Below, piece after piece: positions 24,606-32,938 of a stretch of 64,000 bases of DNA. The DNA comes from Pseudalkalibacillus hwajinpoensis. Lineage in GTDB: Bacteria; Bacillota; Bacilli; Bacillales; Guptibacillaceae. The first letter of the stretch is position 1; every line of letters begins with the position of its first letter. The stretch covers positions 1,550,001-1,614,000 of the forward strand of contig NZ_JADFCM010000001.1 of the NCBI RefSeq assembly GCF_015234585.1. Direction: 5' to 3'. The notes below the pieces were generated by a model. The model worked only from the letters and a program-made list of their open reading frames with translations. It did no database searches and had not been told where the DNA came from. The position numbers and the translations under genes were made by a program.

Positions 24606-25442
24606 TTATTTCTGTCTCGATTCTTCCTTGAATTGAATTTTAATTCCTTCGCGATCTTCATCAAATTTTTTATGAGTGCTCTGTATTAAATGACGAAACA
24701 TCTCACCAGTTTCCGCTTCGAGAACTTTCAACCCTTCTCCAGTTACGCCTCCTTTTACAGTTACTTTTCTCTGCAATGTTTCAAGTGAAAAATAATCTTT
24801 TTCAAGAAGCTTCCCCATCCCGATCAGCATTTCAGTAGCCAAAATGGCAGCCTGTTCATTTGATATGTCTGTTTCAGCTACTGCTCCTTCGATGAACTGT
24901 TGGATCAAGTAACTTAGAAAAGCAGGACCACAACTGACAATATCAGATGAAACTCTAGTGATTTCCTCTTCTGTTTCGATCGGCGTTGAAATTTGTGACA
25001 TGAGGTAAAGCAATTTCACTTTATTTGCTTCAGAACACTGACTGCTGAATGTTACGAGTGAAGCGCCGCTTAGTGCCCTGTTTGTAATGCTTGGGATGGC
25101 TCTTGCAACATCACATGGAACAAACGATTGAAGTTCACTCACCTTAATTGGACTTGTGATGGAAACAACAAGATGCTGGGGTTTAAGTCCAGGTCGAATT
25201 TTCTTTAAGAGTGGGAAATACTCATGTGGCTTTACACAAACAAAGATCATATCAGATTTTTTCACTACTTCTTCTGCGCTTCTCACAAGGTTTAACGAAG
25301 GGTACTGCCTTTTTAATGTTGCCGCTTTTTCGATTGATCGATTTACTATTGTGAGATGGGAAGGTATTACGGCGCACGAATCAATAAAGGAAGAAATAAG
25401 AATTGTCCCCATATTGCCGGTACCAATTACACCGATTTTCAA
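24606..25442 (-). CDS. comER: late-competence protein ComER (pyrroline-5-carboxylate reductase-like)
   Basis: A 278-residue NAD(P)-dependent oxidoreductase-like protein. KIGVIGTGNMGTILI is the Rossmann loop; ARAIPSITN and SCGPAFLSYLIQQ, then VKGGVTGEGLKVLE, match the ProC/ComER family. B. subtilis ComER (273) affects sporulation and biofilm regulation and is not needed for DNA uptake. TTG at 25442 lies 6 bases after AAGGAGGGGG, so the longer frame to 25523 is rejected. Divergent from comEA. Confidence 0.92.
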   Translation of the reverse strand: MKIGVIGTGNMGTILISSFIDSCAVIPSHLTIVNRSIEKAATLKRQYPSLNLVRSAEEVVKKSDMIFVCVKPHEYFPLLKKIRPGLKPQHLVVSITSPIKVSELQSFVPCDVARAIPSITNRALSGASLVTFSSQCSEANKVKLLYLMSQISTPIETEEEITRVSSDIVSCGPAFLSYLIQQFIEGAVAETDISNEQAAILATEMLIGMGKLLEKDYFSLETLQRKVTVKGGVTGEGLKVLEAETGEMFRHLIQSTHKKFDEDREGIKIQFKEESRQK

Positions 25443-25543
25443 TTTACTCCCCCTCCTTCCATACTCATTTCTCCTACAACATATGTATGAAAGTCTCAAT
25501 ATATGTTTAAGACCATGAAACATTAGAAAGGTATGAGAGAAGA

Positions 25544-26176
25544 ATGAAGTATTTTCGAAATTTAACTGTTCGTGAAAAAGTAATTCTTTCTATTCTGGCC
25601 GTTTCGGTTGGTATTAGTTTCCTCCTTTATTTTAATGTATTTGCAGAAAATCAAGACAATCTCACATTTGATCATGCTCTTTTAGAAAATGAAGGTGGTG
25701 AACTCCAAGATACAAAAGAAACGGTTGTAGAGAAGCCAGATGATGTAGTTAGTGTCGTACTGGTAGACGTGAAAGGAGCTGTAGTAGCGCCAGGCGTGTA
25801 TGAAATAAATAGCAATGGGCGCGTAAAGGATGTCATTAAAAAAGCTGGAGGATTTCTTGAAGATGCCGATCAGGTTCAGCTGAACTTAGCAAGCAAAGTA
25901 GTGGATGAAATGGTCATTTATGTACCAATAGTTGGGGAAGTGACATCTAGTTCAGTTAGTGAGAAGCCAAGTGTTGAATCACAGCTCGTTTCAATTAATT
26001 CAGCTGATTTAAATGAGCTTCAAGAACTGCCGGGGATAGGTCCTGCAAAGGCTGAAGCAATTGTTCAATTTCGAGAAGACAATGGTGGTTTTACTGCAAT
26101 AGAAGAATTGATGAACATCAGTGGAATCGGGGAGAAAACGTTTGAGAAATTAAAGGATTTGATTACGGTTCAATGA
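25544..26176 (+). CDS. comEA: competence DNA receptor ComEA
   Basis: A 210-residue protein with a short cytoplasmic start, a membrane anchor (about 10-32), an SLBB-type domain (about 70-130, VLVDVKGAVVAPGVYEI) and two C-terminal helix-hairpin-helix motifs (INSADLNELQELPGIGPAKAEAIV and IEELMNISGIGEKTFEKL) that bind double-stranded DNA outside the membrane. ATG at 25544 follows GAGAGAAG. First gene of the comEA-EB-EC group. Confidence 0.95.
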   Translation: MKYFRNLTVREKVILSILAVSVGISFLLYFNVFAENQDNLTFDHALLENEGGELQDTKETVVEKPDDVVSVVLVDVKGAVVAPGVYEINSNGRVKDVIKKAGGFLEDADQVQLNLASKVVDEMVIYVPIVGEVTSSSVSEKPSVESQLVSINSADLNELQELPGIGPAKAEAIVQFREDNGGFTAIEELMNISGIGEKTFEKLKDLITVQ

Positions 26177-26243
26177 GATAGATTGACGAGACAGTTTATT
26201 TAGATCAAACTAATAGAAGATAAAACACATTGGGGGGAGAACA

Positions 26244-26807
26244 TTGGAACGCATTTCGTGGGATCAATATTTTATGGCGCAAAGCCATTTACTTGCACTT
26301 AGGAGCACATGCACTCGTTTAACTGTAGGGGCAACAATTGTGAGGGATAAGCGTATGATTGCTGGTGGATATAATGGATCTGTGTCAGGTGGTGTACATT
26401 GTATTGATGAAGGATGTTACGTCATTGATAATCATTGTGTTCGTACCATTCATGCTGAAATGAATGCAATTATTCAATGTGCTAAATTTGGTGTGCAAAC
26501 AACTGATGCTGAGATTTATGTTACTCATTTTCCCTGTCTCAACTGCTGTAAAGCAATTATACAGGCTGGAATTAAAACGGTCATCTACGCTGAGAATTAT
26601 AAAAATCATCCTTATGCGATTGAATTATTTGAGGATGCAGGAGTAAGTGTTAGACAAGTTGAGCTGGAAGAAATGATTTTGGATACAAATAGTCAAGAGA
26701 AACTTGATTTAACGGCTGATTTGTTAAGAAAAGTATCTGATGCTGGACTCGATCCAACAGAAGTAAAACCCTTATATGAGAAAGCTTCAAAATTATACGG
26801 TATGTAA
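26244..26807 (+). CDS. comEB: dCMP deaminase ComEB
   Basis: A 187-residue zinc deaminase: HAEMNA supplies the His and catalytic Glu, and HFPCLNCCK the zinc cysteines. It converts dCMP to dUMP. In B. subtilis it lies in the comE operon and is dispensable for transformation. TTG at 26244 gives MERISWDQYFMAQSH, matching family starts, with GGGGGGAGA about 7 bases before. The stop overlaps the comEC start (TAATG). Confidence 0.94.
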   Translation: MERISWDQYFMAQSHLLALRSTCTRLTVGATIVRDKRMIAGGYNGSVSGGVHCIDEGCYVIDNHCVRTIHAEMNAIIQCAKFGVQTTDAEIYVTHFPCLNCCKAIIQAGIKTVIYAENYKNHPYAIELFEDAGVSVRQVELEEMILDTNSQEKLDLTADLLRKVSDAGLDPTEVKPLYEKASKLYGM

Positions 26808-29089
26808 TGAAAGGGAATTTGTGGGTCATAGCAGCTGCTGCATTCATTGGCGTAATGAGTGTCAATTTTTCAGGCGCCTTTTTTGTATTATTTGTAGTAT
26901 TACTATGGTTATGGAAGGGCAAGCGGAAGCTATTAATGCTGTTAGTTTGCCTAACCTTCATTCTTTTCTTTAGTTATACAATTATTGTAAATATTTTTAA
27001 TGTAACATCTTTAAAGGAAGGGCCAAGTATTATTTTAGGAACCATTTCGTCAATACCAGAAATTGATGGCGATTTTATGTCTTTTGAACTAAAGACTGAA
27101 ACAGAGAAATTGAAGGTCAATTATTACATTTCCTCTATACAAGAAAAAAATGAAGTAGAGCAATTAGAAGTTGGTTATACATGTTACCTTTCTGGATCGC
27201 TAGAGCCTCCATCCCCCCTCAGAGTTCCCTCTTTATTTGATTATGAGCGTTATCTTTATTACCAAAACATTCATTGGATTTATGAACTAAAAGCAAAGCC
27301 TGAATGTCACCAATTATCAAAGTCATTTTTTTCTTTAGTTCAGCAATCTCGTCAAAATGTTTTATCGACCATTGTTTCAGAATACCCAGCTCGCCTTCAT
27401 GGATTGGCTGCTTCTTTGTTAATAGGCGAACGAAGCCTATTACCAGATGAAGTTGAGGAAGCTTATCAAGTTTTAGGATTAAGTCATGTTCTGGCTGTTT
27501 CGGGGTTACACGTTGGCGTTGTGGGAGGGGTGTTCTTTTGGTTGTTTATCCGTTTAGGACTAACCAGAGAAAAAGCGTATACTTCACTCATTGTATTTTA
27601 TCCGATTTACATGACTCTAACAGGATGTGCTCCTTCTGTTATGAGAGCTTCATTAATGGCTATGCTAGTTGTCATCAGCTTGCGGCTAAAGTTAAATGTC
27701 AATCCGCTTGATGGCGTTTCATTCGCTTGTGTGGTTATTTTATCTGTAAACCCATATTACGCCTACCATATTGGATTTCAGCTTTCTTTTCTCATTGCGT
27801 TTGCTTTAATTGTTTCTTCCAAATCGATCATTAATCGATCAACTCATCCATTCGCTCAGCTTCTTTCTCTTTCTGTTCTCCCTCAAATTATTTCATTCCC
27901 CGTTGTTATTTATCACTTTCATCAAATTTCCATTCTAAGTCTTGGATTAAACCTCATCTATGTTCCAATTATTTCAGTCATTGTATTACCAGGTTTGATG
28001 CTTACCTTTCTATTGCATTTCCTCCACTTACATTTTCTTTTTCAATTTATTTCTGAAATTCTCGCTTTTTTTATAGATCATATTCATACTTTCTTTGTAT
28101 TTATTGCAGGTAAGGATACGATTGTTGTATTCGGGAAAATATCAGCCGTAACGCTCATTGTCTCATTAGGCGTAAGTATTGTTATTTTGCTTTTGTGGGA
28201 GCGTGGAAATGTTCTCTTAGGCGGAACTTTGTGGAGTGTATTTTGCATCGTATTATACGTTATGCCTTATTTGAATCCATATGGAGAAGTGTCGTTTATT
28301 GACGTGGGTCAAGGAGATAGTATATTGATTACATTGCCTTTTCAAAGGCAGGTTATCTTAATTGATACAGGAGGAAGACCGATGTATGGCAATGAGGAAG
28401 AGTGGCAAAAAAGAGCTTCATCATTTGATATAGGAGGTGATGTAGTTCTTCCATATATCAAGTCTAAAGGAATTCGTGCCGTTGATTTGTTAATTTTGAC
28501 ACATGGGGATTATGATCATGCGGGGGGAGCCAAAGAGTTGCTGGAAGGGGTCACTGTAAGAAGGTTATTACTCGATCACAGCACAGAACAAACGGCATTA
28601 GAAAAAGAGTTGATTCATATTGCGAAAGAAGGAGGGACCACTATTTCTTTAGCGGAGGCGGGGCAATCATGGTCTCTGAATGACGCTCAATTTACAATTT
28701 TTCAGGCTTTAGAGAAAGCAGAAGAGAACGACGGTAGCATTATACTTCATGCACGACTAGGGGGATATAGTTGGCTATTTACAGGAGATCTGGAAGAAGA
28801 GGGAGAACGTCAACTGCTTTCAAGTGGTTACCTCAGAGAAATCGATGTACTAAAAGTAGGGCATCATGGAAGCCCTACATCCAGCTCTAAAGAGTTTATT
28901 GAGCATTTATCACCTAAGCTTTCGATTATTTCAGTTGGTGTAAATAATCGATATGGTCATCCAAACGAAGAAGTTTTGAAAAGGTATGAAGAACTTCATA
29001 TTCCAGTCTTCAGAACAGATGAGAATGGCACGGTGAGATACATCTTTAGAAACAACAAAATTGGAAGGTGGTCTGTGATGTTAAATTGA
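26807..29089 (+). CDS. comEC: DNA internalization channel ComEC/Rec2
   Basis: A 760-residue membrane protein. Several N-terminal helices are followed by an extracellular OB-type region, then the competence domain (LLIGERSLLPDEVEEAYQVLGLSHVLAVSGLH), a multi-helix channel region and a C-terminal metallo-beta-lactamase domain (FIDVGQGDSILI, THGDYDHAGG, VGHHGS). This is the full-length, normal architecture for the channel that takes single-stranded DNA into the cell. Coupled to comEB by a 1-base overlap. Confidence 0.96.
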   Translation: MKGNLWVIAAAAFIGVMSVNFSGAFFVLFVVLLWLWKGKRKLLMLLVCLTFILFFSYTIIVNIFNVTSLKEGPSIILGTISSIPEIDGDFMSFELKTETEKLKVNYYISSIQEKNEVEQLEVGYTCYLSGSLEPPSPLRVPSLFDYERYLYYQNIHWIYELKAKPECHQLSKSFFSLVQQSRQNVLSTIVSEYPARLHGLAASLLIGERSLLPDEVEEAYQVLGLSHVLAVSGLHVGVVGGVFFWLFIRLGLTREKAYTSLIVFYPIYMTLTGCAPSVMRASLMAMLVVISLRLKLNVNPLDGVSFACVVILSVNPYYAYHIGFQLSFLIAFALIVSSKSIINRSTHPFAQLLSLSVLPQIISFPVVIYHFHQISILSLGLNLIYVPIISVIVLPGLMLTFLLHFLHLHFLFQFISEILAFFIDHIHTFFVFIAGKDTIVVFGKISAVTLIVSLGVSIVILLLWERGNVLLGGTLWSVFCIVLYVMPYLNPYGEVSFIDVGQGDSILITLPFQRQVILIDTGGRPMYGNEEEWQKRASSFDIGGDVVLPYIKSKGIRAVDLLILTHGDYDHAGGAKELLEGVTVRRLLLDHSTEQTALEKELIHIAKEGGTTISLAEAGQSWSLNDAQFTIFQALEKAEENDGSIILHARLGGYSWLFTGDLEEEGERQLLSSGYLREIDVLKVGHHGSPTSSSKEFIEHLSPKLSIISVGVNNRYGHPNEEVLKRYEELHIPVFRTDENGTVRYIFRNNKIGRWSVMLN

Positions 29090-29116
29090 AAATAGACTGC
29101 CTGGGGCAGTCTATTT
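29090..29116. terminator. hairpin between comEC and yqzM
   Basis: A perfect 12-bp stem, AAATAGACTGCC (29090-29101) with GGCAGTCTATTT (29105-29116), and a 3-base loop. It lies between convergent genes and includes part of the yqzM stop codon. Neither strand has a long T tract beyond the stem. Confidence 0.7.
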
Positions 29117-29246
29117 AGCCTAGCGCTTTAATAATTACAGCCGTGAAGAAAATGATGGAAAAGAATAAAAATGGTACTGCAAAGCCAACAGCTGATTGAA
29201 CAGCGTCGTTCTCCTTAGCTTGAACATCTTTTTCGAACTCGTTCAT
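29115..29246 (-). CDS. yqzM: YqzM-family small membrane protein
   Basis: A 43-residue protein, MNEFEKDVQAKENDAVQSAV followed by one hydrophobic helix (about 21-41, GFAVPFLFFSIIFFTAVII). It matches YqzM, which lies in the same place and orientation between comEC and holA in B. subtilis. ATG at 29246 follows AGGAGG. Function unknown. Confidence 0.85.
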   Translation of the reverse strand: MNEFEKDVQAKENDAVQSAVGFAVPFLFFSIIFFTAVIIKALG

Positions 29247-29483
29247 TTGCCTTCCCTCCTGCTTCCCCAATAGTATTCACTGTTAACTACCTATGTAGTC
29301 TTTATGTAGGGGTTTTCCTTTAAATGTACATTTCAAACAATATTGTATCATGTATTATTCCCTATGTCTTTATTATCCATGAACTGTTTAAGTTTTTAAT
29401 GAACGTAATTTATGCGAAAAAATCACTCCCTTTCCTGTAAAGAGTTGTCACCCATACTTTAACTTTGCATAGGATATCCTATC

Positions 29484-29586
29484 TACTACACACCGAACAT
29501 CGTTGCTTGGTAAGAGTCCTAGGCCTTACGGAGTAGCGTTTACTATAAATGGGAGGCTGGTTGTAGCAGCCGGCTTCCCTTTTCTA
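29484..29586 (+). ncRNA. candidate small RNA between yqzM and holA
   Basis: The 403-base gap 29247-29649 has no ORF I can support, yet carries a clear plus-strand terminator at 29551-29579. Upstream, CTACT (29483-29487) can pair with AGTAG (29532-29536), enclosing GTAAG/CTTAC (29510-29514 with 29525-29529). A perfect palindrome ATAGGATATCCTAT at 29469-29482 immediately precedes. A possible -35 TTGTCA (29445) has only a weak -10 (TAGGAT, spacing 19). No known RNA family is recognised. Confidence 0.35.
29551..29586 (+). terminator. strong terminator without an annotated upstream gene
   Basis: GGGAGGCTGG (29551-29560) pairs with CCGGCTTCCC (29570-29579) using two G-U pairs over a 9-base loop, followed by TTTTCTACTT. 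The nearest plus-strand gene, comEC, ends 460 bases earlier. Confidence 0.7.
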
Positions 29587-29649
29587 CTTGCCAACTTTGT
29601 TGTCTGCTATTAGGATAGGAATGGACGAATAAAATCGAGGTGTACATAA

Positions 29650-30672
29650 ATGTCCATTTCAGACTTAAAAAAGAAAATCAAACAGAACAAGTTAGATCCA
29701 CTATATCTCTTAACAGGAACAGAAGCTTTCCTAATTGATGAGCTGCAAAAAATGATCATTGAACAGGCGCTACCTGAAGAGGAAAGAGAATTTGGGCTTG
29801 CTTATTATGATTTAAACGAAACACCTGTACAAGCTGCCGTAGAAGATGCTGAAACGCTGCCGTTTCTCGGGGAGAAACGGGTGATAATAGTAAAGAATCC
29901 ATTGTTTTTAACAGCTGCTAGGGACAAAAGTAAAGTTGAGCATGATCTTGATTCCCTTCAACGATATGCTGAAAACCCTTCTCCTTTTACGATACTCATT
30001 ATTGAAGCACCTTATGAAAAGCTGGATGAGAGAAAAAAATTGGTAAAATCAATTAAGAAAGCAGGAGCCTTTGTGAAAGCTGAGGCTTTACAAGAAAGTC
30101 ATCTTGGAGACTGGCTTCAGCAACGAGCAAAAGAGAATGGTGTTACATTTGACCAGGAAGGCGAAGAGAGGCTTGTTCAATTAACAGGTAGTCATTTGAT
30201 GTTATTGCAGCAGGAAATTGATAAAATGGCTCTATACGTTGGTGAGGGTGGAGTTGTCAATGCGGAGGTTGTTGATCTCCTTGTTGCAAGAACATTAGAA
30301 AATGATATTTTTGCGCTAATAGACCGGATTGTTAGAAAAGATCTAGATAAAGCCTTTCGTATTTTATATGATTTATTAAAAATAAATGAAGAACCAATCA
30401 AAATTCTTTCTTTAATCGGCAGGCAGTTTCGAATTATATACCAGGTTAGTGAACTTTCTAAGCGAGGTTATGGTCAAAAGCAAATGGCTTCGACACTTAA
30501 ATTGCATCCTTACGCAGTTAAGATTGCACAGCAGCAAACTCGAAGTTTTCATGAAGAAAAGTTGCGTTTTATTATAGACCAAATCGCAGAATCGGATTAT
30601 GAAATGAAAACAGGTAGAATGGATAAAAAACTTATTCTTGAATTGTTAGTTACTAAAATTAAAAACACATAA
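29650..30672 (+). CDS. holA: DNA polymerase III delta subunit HolA
   Basis: A 340-residue clamp-loader subunit. The N-terminal AAA+-like part has PLYLLTGTEAFLIDEL, then FLGEKRVIIVKNP and LLQQEIDKMALYVG, with a C-terminal helical collar domain (IKILSLIGRQFRIIYQV). It opens the beta clamp during replication. ATG at 29650 follows GAGGTG at about 8 bases. B. subtilis HolA (YqeN) has the same length and place. Confidence 0.94.
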   Translation: MSISDLKKKIKQNKLDPLYLLTGTEAFLIDELQKMIIEQALPEEEREFGLAYYDLNETPVQAAVEDAETLPFLGEKRVIIVKNPLFLTAARDKSKVEHDLDSLQRYAENPSPFTILIIEAPYEKLDERKKLVKSIKKAGAFVKAEALQESHLGDWLQQRAKENGVTFDQEGEERLVQLTGSHLMLLQQEIDKMALYVGEGGVVNAEVVDLLVARTLENDIFALIDRIVRKDLDKAFRILYDLLKINEEPIKILSLIGRQFRIIYQVSELSKRGYGQKQMASTLKLHPYAVKIAQQQTRSFHEEKLRFIIDQIAESDYEMKTGRMDKKLILELLVTKIKNT

Positions 30673-30673
30673 A

Positions 30674-30703
30674 AAAAGCTGTTGGGTTGCCCCAACAGCT
30701 TTT
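30674..30703. terminator. bidirectional terminator between holA and rpsT
   Basis: A perfect 13-bp stem, AAAAGCTGTTGGG (30674-30686) with CCCAACAGCTTTT (30691-30703), loop TTGC, flanked by A and T runs. Confidence 0.9.
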
Positions 30704-30718
30704 AACGTTTTTAAGGAA

Positions 30719-30985
30719 TTACGCTGAAATCTCGTTGTACATTTTAGTTAGACGAGATTTTTTACGTGCTACTGTGTTTCTATGAATGATTCCTTTATCA
30801 GCAGCTTTGTCGATGCGCTTAGAAGCTTGGTTAAGAGCTGTTTTCGCAGCTTCAACGTCTTTTGCTTCAACTTTCGCTTCAAAAGTCTTGATTGCAGAAC
30901 GCATTTCAGATTTGAAAGCGAGGTTATTAGCGCGACGATCAGATTGAGTTCTAACGCGTTTAACCGCAGATTTAATATTTGGCAT
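30719..30985 (-). CDS. rpsT: 30S ribosomal protein S20
   Basis: An 88-residue basic protein, MPNIKSAVKRVRTQ, DKAADKGIIHRNTVARKKSRL, typical S20. ATG at 30985 follows AAGGAGGTG. It is convergent with holA. Length equals that of B. subtilis S20. Confidence 0.97.
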   Translation of the reverse strand: MPNIKSAVKRVRTQSDRRANNLAFKSEMRSAIKTFEAKVEAKDVEAAKTALNQASKRIDKAADKGIIHRNTVARKKSRLTKMYNEISA

Positions 30986-31047
30986 ACCTTTCACCTCCTT
31001 GCAAGGCTTAACAATTCCATGTCATATCCGTGCATAGAACAAGAAAC

Positions 31048-31076
31048 ATTCTATCAAATAGCACAATGAATTGCAA
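31048..31076 (-). promoter_or_regulatory. sigma-A promoter of rpsT
   Basis: On the minus strand TTGCAA (31076-31071), a 17-base spacer and TAGAAT (31053-31048), about 55 bases before the start codon. Confidence 0.65.
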
Positions 31077-31141
31077 TAGAGAATGAAAACCTTATTTCAG
31101 GGTTACGCTAACATGTAACAGATAGAATGAGAGGTGATCTG

Positions 31142-32260
31142 ATGGGATTCGTTGATCTAGAAAAATATCAGGTGAGAACAGATCTTGCGGTTGAAGCGCA
31201 AGAAATGGTGAAAGAGAAAAAAGCAAAAAGCATGAAAGAAGATAAGCCTGATGGGCTTAAAGGCGTTATTGTGAAAGAAAGAAATGAAAAGGGAGTAAAT
31301 ATTACAACCGTTGAAGTGACAGAAGAGGGTGAGAAAGAGATAGGTAAAAAAGCAGGTCATTATCTTACCTTCGAGGTACAGGGAATTCGTCGAAAAGACT
31401 CTGCTCTTCAACAAACCGTTCAGGATGTCTTTGCTCATGAATTTGCGGCTTTCCTTAAACATCAGAATATTGCGAAAGAAGCGAGTTGTCTTATTGTTGG
31501 GCTCGGCAATTGGAATGTTACCCCAGATTCACTAGGGCCATTAGTTGTTTCAAATTTGCTCATTACAAACCACTTATTTGAGCTTCAACCAGAAACCGTT
31601 TCAGAAGGGTTTCGCCCTGTAAGCGCAATTACTCCAGGTGTCATGGGGGTAACCGGGATTGAAACGAGCGATATTATACACGGGGTTATTGAAAAAGCTA
31701 AGCCGGATTTCGTGATTGCAATTGATGCGCTTGCTTCAAGATCAATCGAGCGTGTAAATACAACTATACAAATTTCTGATACAGGAATCCATCCAGGTTC
31801 AGGTGTAGGAAATAAGCGTAAGGAGCTAAGCTTTGATACACTCGGCATACCAGTAATAGCGATTGGCATACCAACAGTTGTTGACGCTGTCTCTATAACG
31901 AGCGATACGATTGATTTTATTTTGAAACATTTTGGAAGAGAGTTGAAGGAAAAAGGAAAGCCATCGAAATCATTAGCTCCTGCGGGAATGACTTTCGGAG
32001 AAAGAAAAACATATACTGAGGATGATCTCCCGGATGCAGAGAAAAGACAAACATTTCTTGGTATGATTGGTACGCTAGAAGATGAAGAAAAACGTAATTT
32101 AATCAGAGAGGTTCTTGCTCCTATGGGACACAACTTAATGGTTACACCTAAAGAAGTAGATGTTTTTATAGAAGATATGGCGAATGTCATATCTGGAGGG
32201 CTTAATAGCTGCCTTCATGGTGAAGTAAACCAACAAAACAGTGGAATGTATACCCATTGA
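31142..32260 (+). CDS. gpr: germination protease GPR (zymogen)
   Basis: A 372-residue protease that degrades small acid-soluble spore proteins during outgrowth. A propeptide of about 16 residues precedes RTDLAVEA, the conserved autoprocessing region; [32 protein letters not shown] and [25 protein letters not shown] segments are diagnostic. ATG at 31142 follows GAGGTGAT; the upstream ATG at 31127 overlaps that site. In B. subtilis the next gene is spoIIP; here it is yqxA. Confidence 0.96.
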   Translation: MGFVDLEKYQVRTDLAVEAQEMVKEKKAKSMKEDKPDGLKGVIVKERNEKGVNITTVEVTEEGEKEIGKKAGHYLTFEVQGIRRKDSALQQTVQDVFAHEFAAFLKHQNIAKEASCLIVGLGNWNVTPDSLGPLVVSNLLITNHLFELQPETVSEGFRPVSAITPGVMGVTGIETSDIIHGVIEKAKPDFVIAIDALASRSIERVNTTIQISDTGIHPGSGVGNKRKELSFDTLGIPVIAIGIPTVVDAVSITSDTIDFILKHFGRELKEKGKPSKSLAPAGMTFGERKTYTEDDLPDAEKRQTFLGMIGTLEDEEKRNLIREVLAPMGHNLMVTPKEVDVFIEDMANVISGGLNSCLHGEVNQQNSGMYTH

Positions 32261-32327
32261 GTATATTTTGGTTTTTTTTGCATAGGTATTACTGAAGGAC
32301 GAGCTATTTCAGGAAGGGGCCGAAGTG

Positions 32328-32678
32328 ATGGCATCTTTTTTTCTTAAATGTTTTCTTCTTGTTTCATTGCTTTTGTTTGGTGTGCTTCTTGGAATGGAAC
32401 AAGCTTCTAGAAATATGAATCATATGCAGGATCATGAGAGTACTGGAGCTTTTCAAATCAAGACTGCATCCAATGGTGTTGAAGCTGAAATTTTAGGAAC
32501 ATCCATTACACAAAGCGATCTCCAAAATAAACAAGAAACGTTAGAAGGTGCAAATGAATTTAATGTGCTAGGAGACCTCGGTTCAAAGCTTAGTAACTGG
32601 TTATCAGCATTAATCAAAACCCTTTTAGCGTTTGTATTCACATTAATTACGACATTTCTTTCCTTTTTTCAATCATAA
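32328..32678 (+). CDS. yqxA: YqxA-family membrane-associated protein (DUF3679)
   Basis: A 116-residue protein with an N-terminal hydrophobic segment (FFLKCFLLVSLLLFGVLLGM) and a second near the C-terminus (ALIKTLLAFVFTLITTFLSFF). GVLLGMEQASRNM, TGAFQIKTASNGVEAEILG and LQNKQETLEG follow the YqxA pattern. ATG at 32328 follows GGAAGGGG. Probably forespore-expressed with gpr, which ends 67 bases upstream; function unknown. Confidence 0.8.
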   Translation: MASFFLKCFLLVSLLLFGVLLGMEQASRNMNHMQDHESTGAFQIKTASNGVEAEILGTSITQSDLQNKQETLEGANEFNVLGDLGSKLSNWLSALIKTLLAFVFTLITTFLSFFQS

Positions 32679-32702
32679 AGGTCGCATTTGCGGCCTTTTT
32701 TA
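32677..32702 (+). terminator. terminator of gpr-yqxA
   Basis: AAAGGTCGC (32677-32685), loop ATTT, GCGGCCTTT (32690-32698) with one G-U pair, then a T run. Confidence 0.85.
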
Positions 32703-32872
32703 AATTATTGGCTATGTTAAAAATCGAGAATCGAAAGTATAAGCTAACAAAGCTAAGTTATTTTATATATTATTTGAGTCTTGAAAGGTCACAGAGTGTT
32801 ATTCTTTCTTGTAAAAAAAGAGAGGAATTTCTAAGAGAAATTCATAGTCTATGTAAATGGGTGGATTCCGGA

Positions 32873-32901
32873 TTGAATCTGGACAGCGGTATTGCTATAA
32901 T
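32873..32901 (+). promoter_or_regulatory. sigma-A promoter of lepA
   Basis: TTGAAT (32873-32878), a 17-base spacer and a perfect TATAAT (32896-32901), 37 bases before the lepA ATG. Confidence 0.8.
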
Positions 32902-32938
32902 CTATACTAGCGTAGTTTCGCCTTAGGAGTGATTGTAG

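Noticed and set aside
31585..32190. 201-codon minus-strand ORF inside gpr
   Set aside because: It is antisense to the highly conserved gpr core, Ser/Ile-rich from reversed codons, with no start signal.
32708..32926. 72-codon ORF upstream of lepA
   Set aside because: It starts directly after a terminator, lacks a ribosome site, has unusual composition and overlaps the strong TTGAAT-17-TATAAT promoter of lepA.
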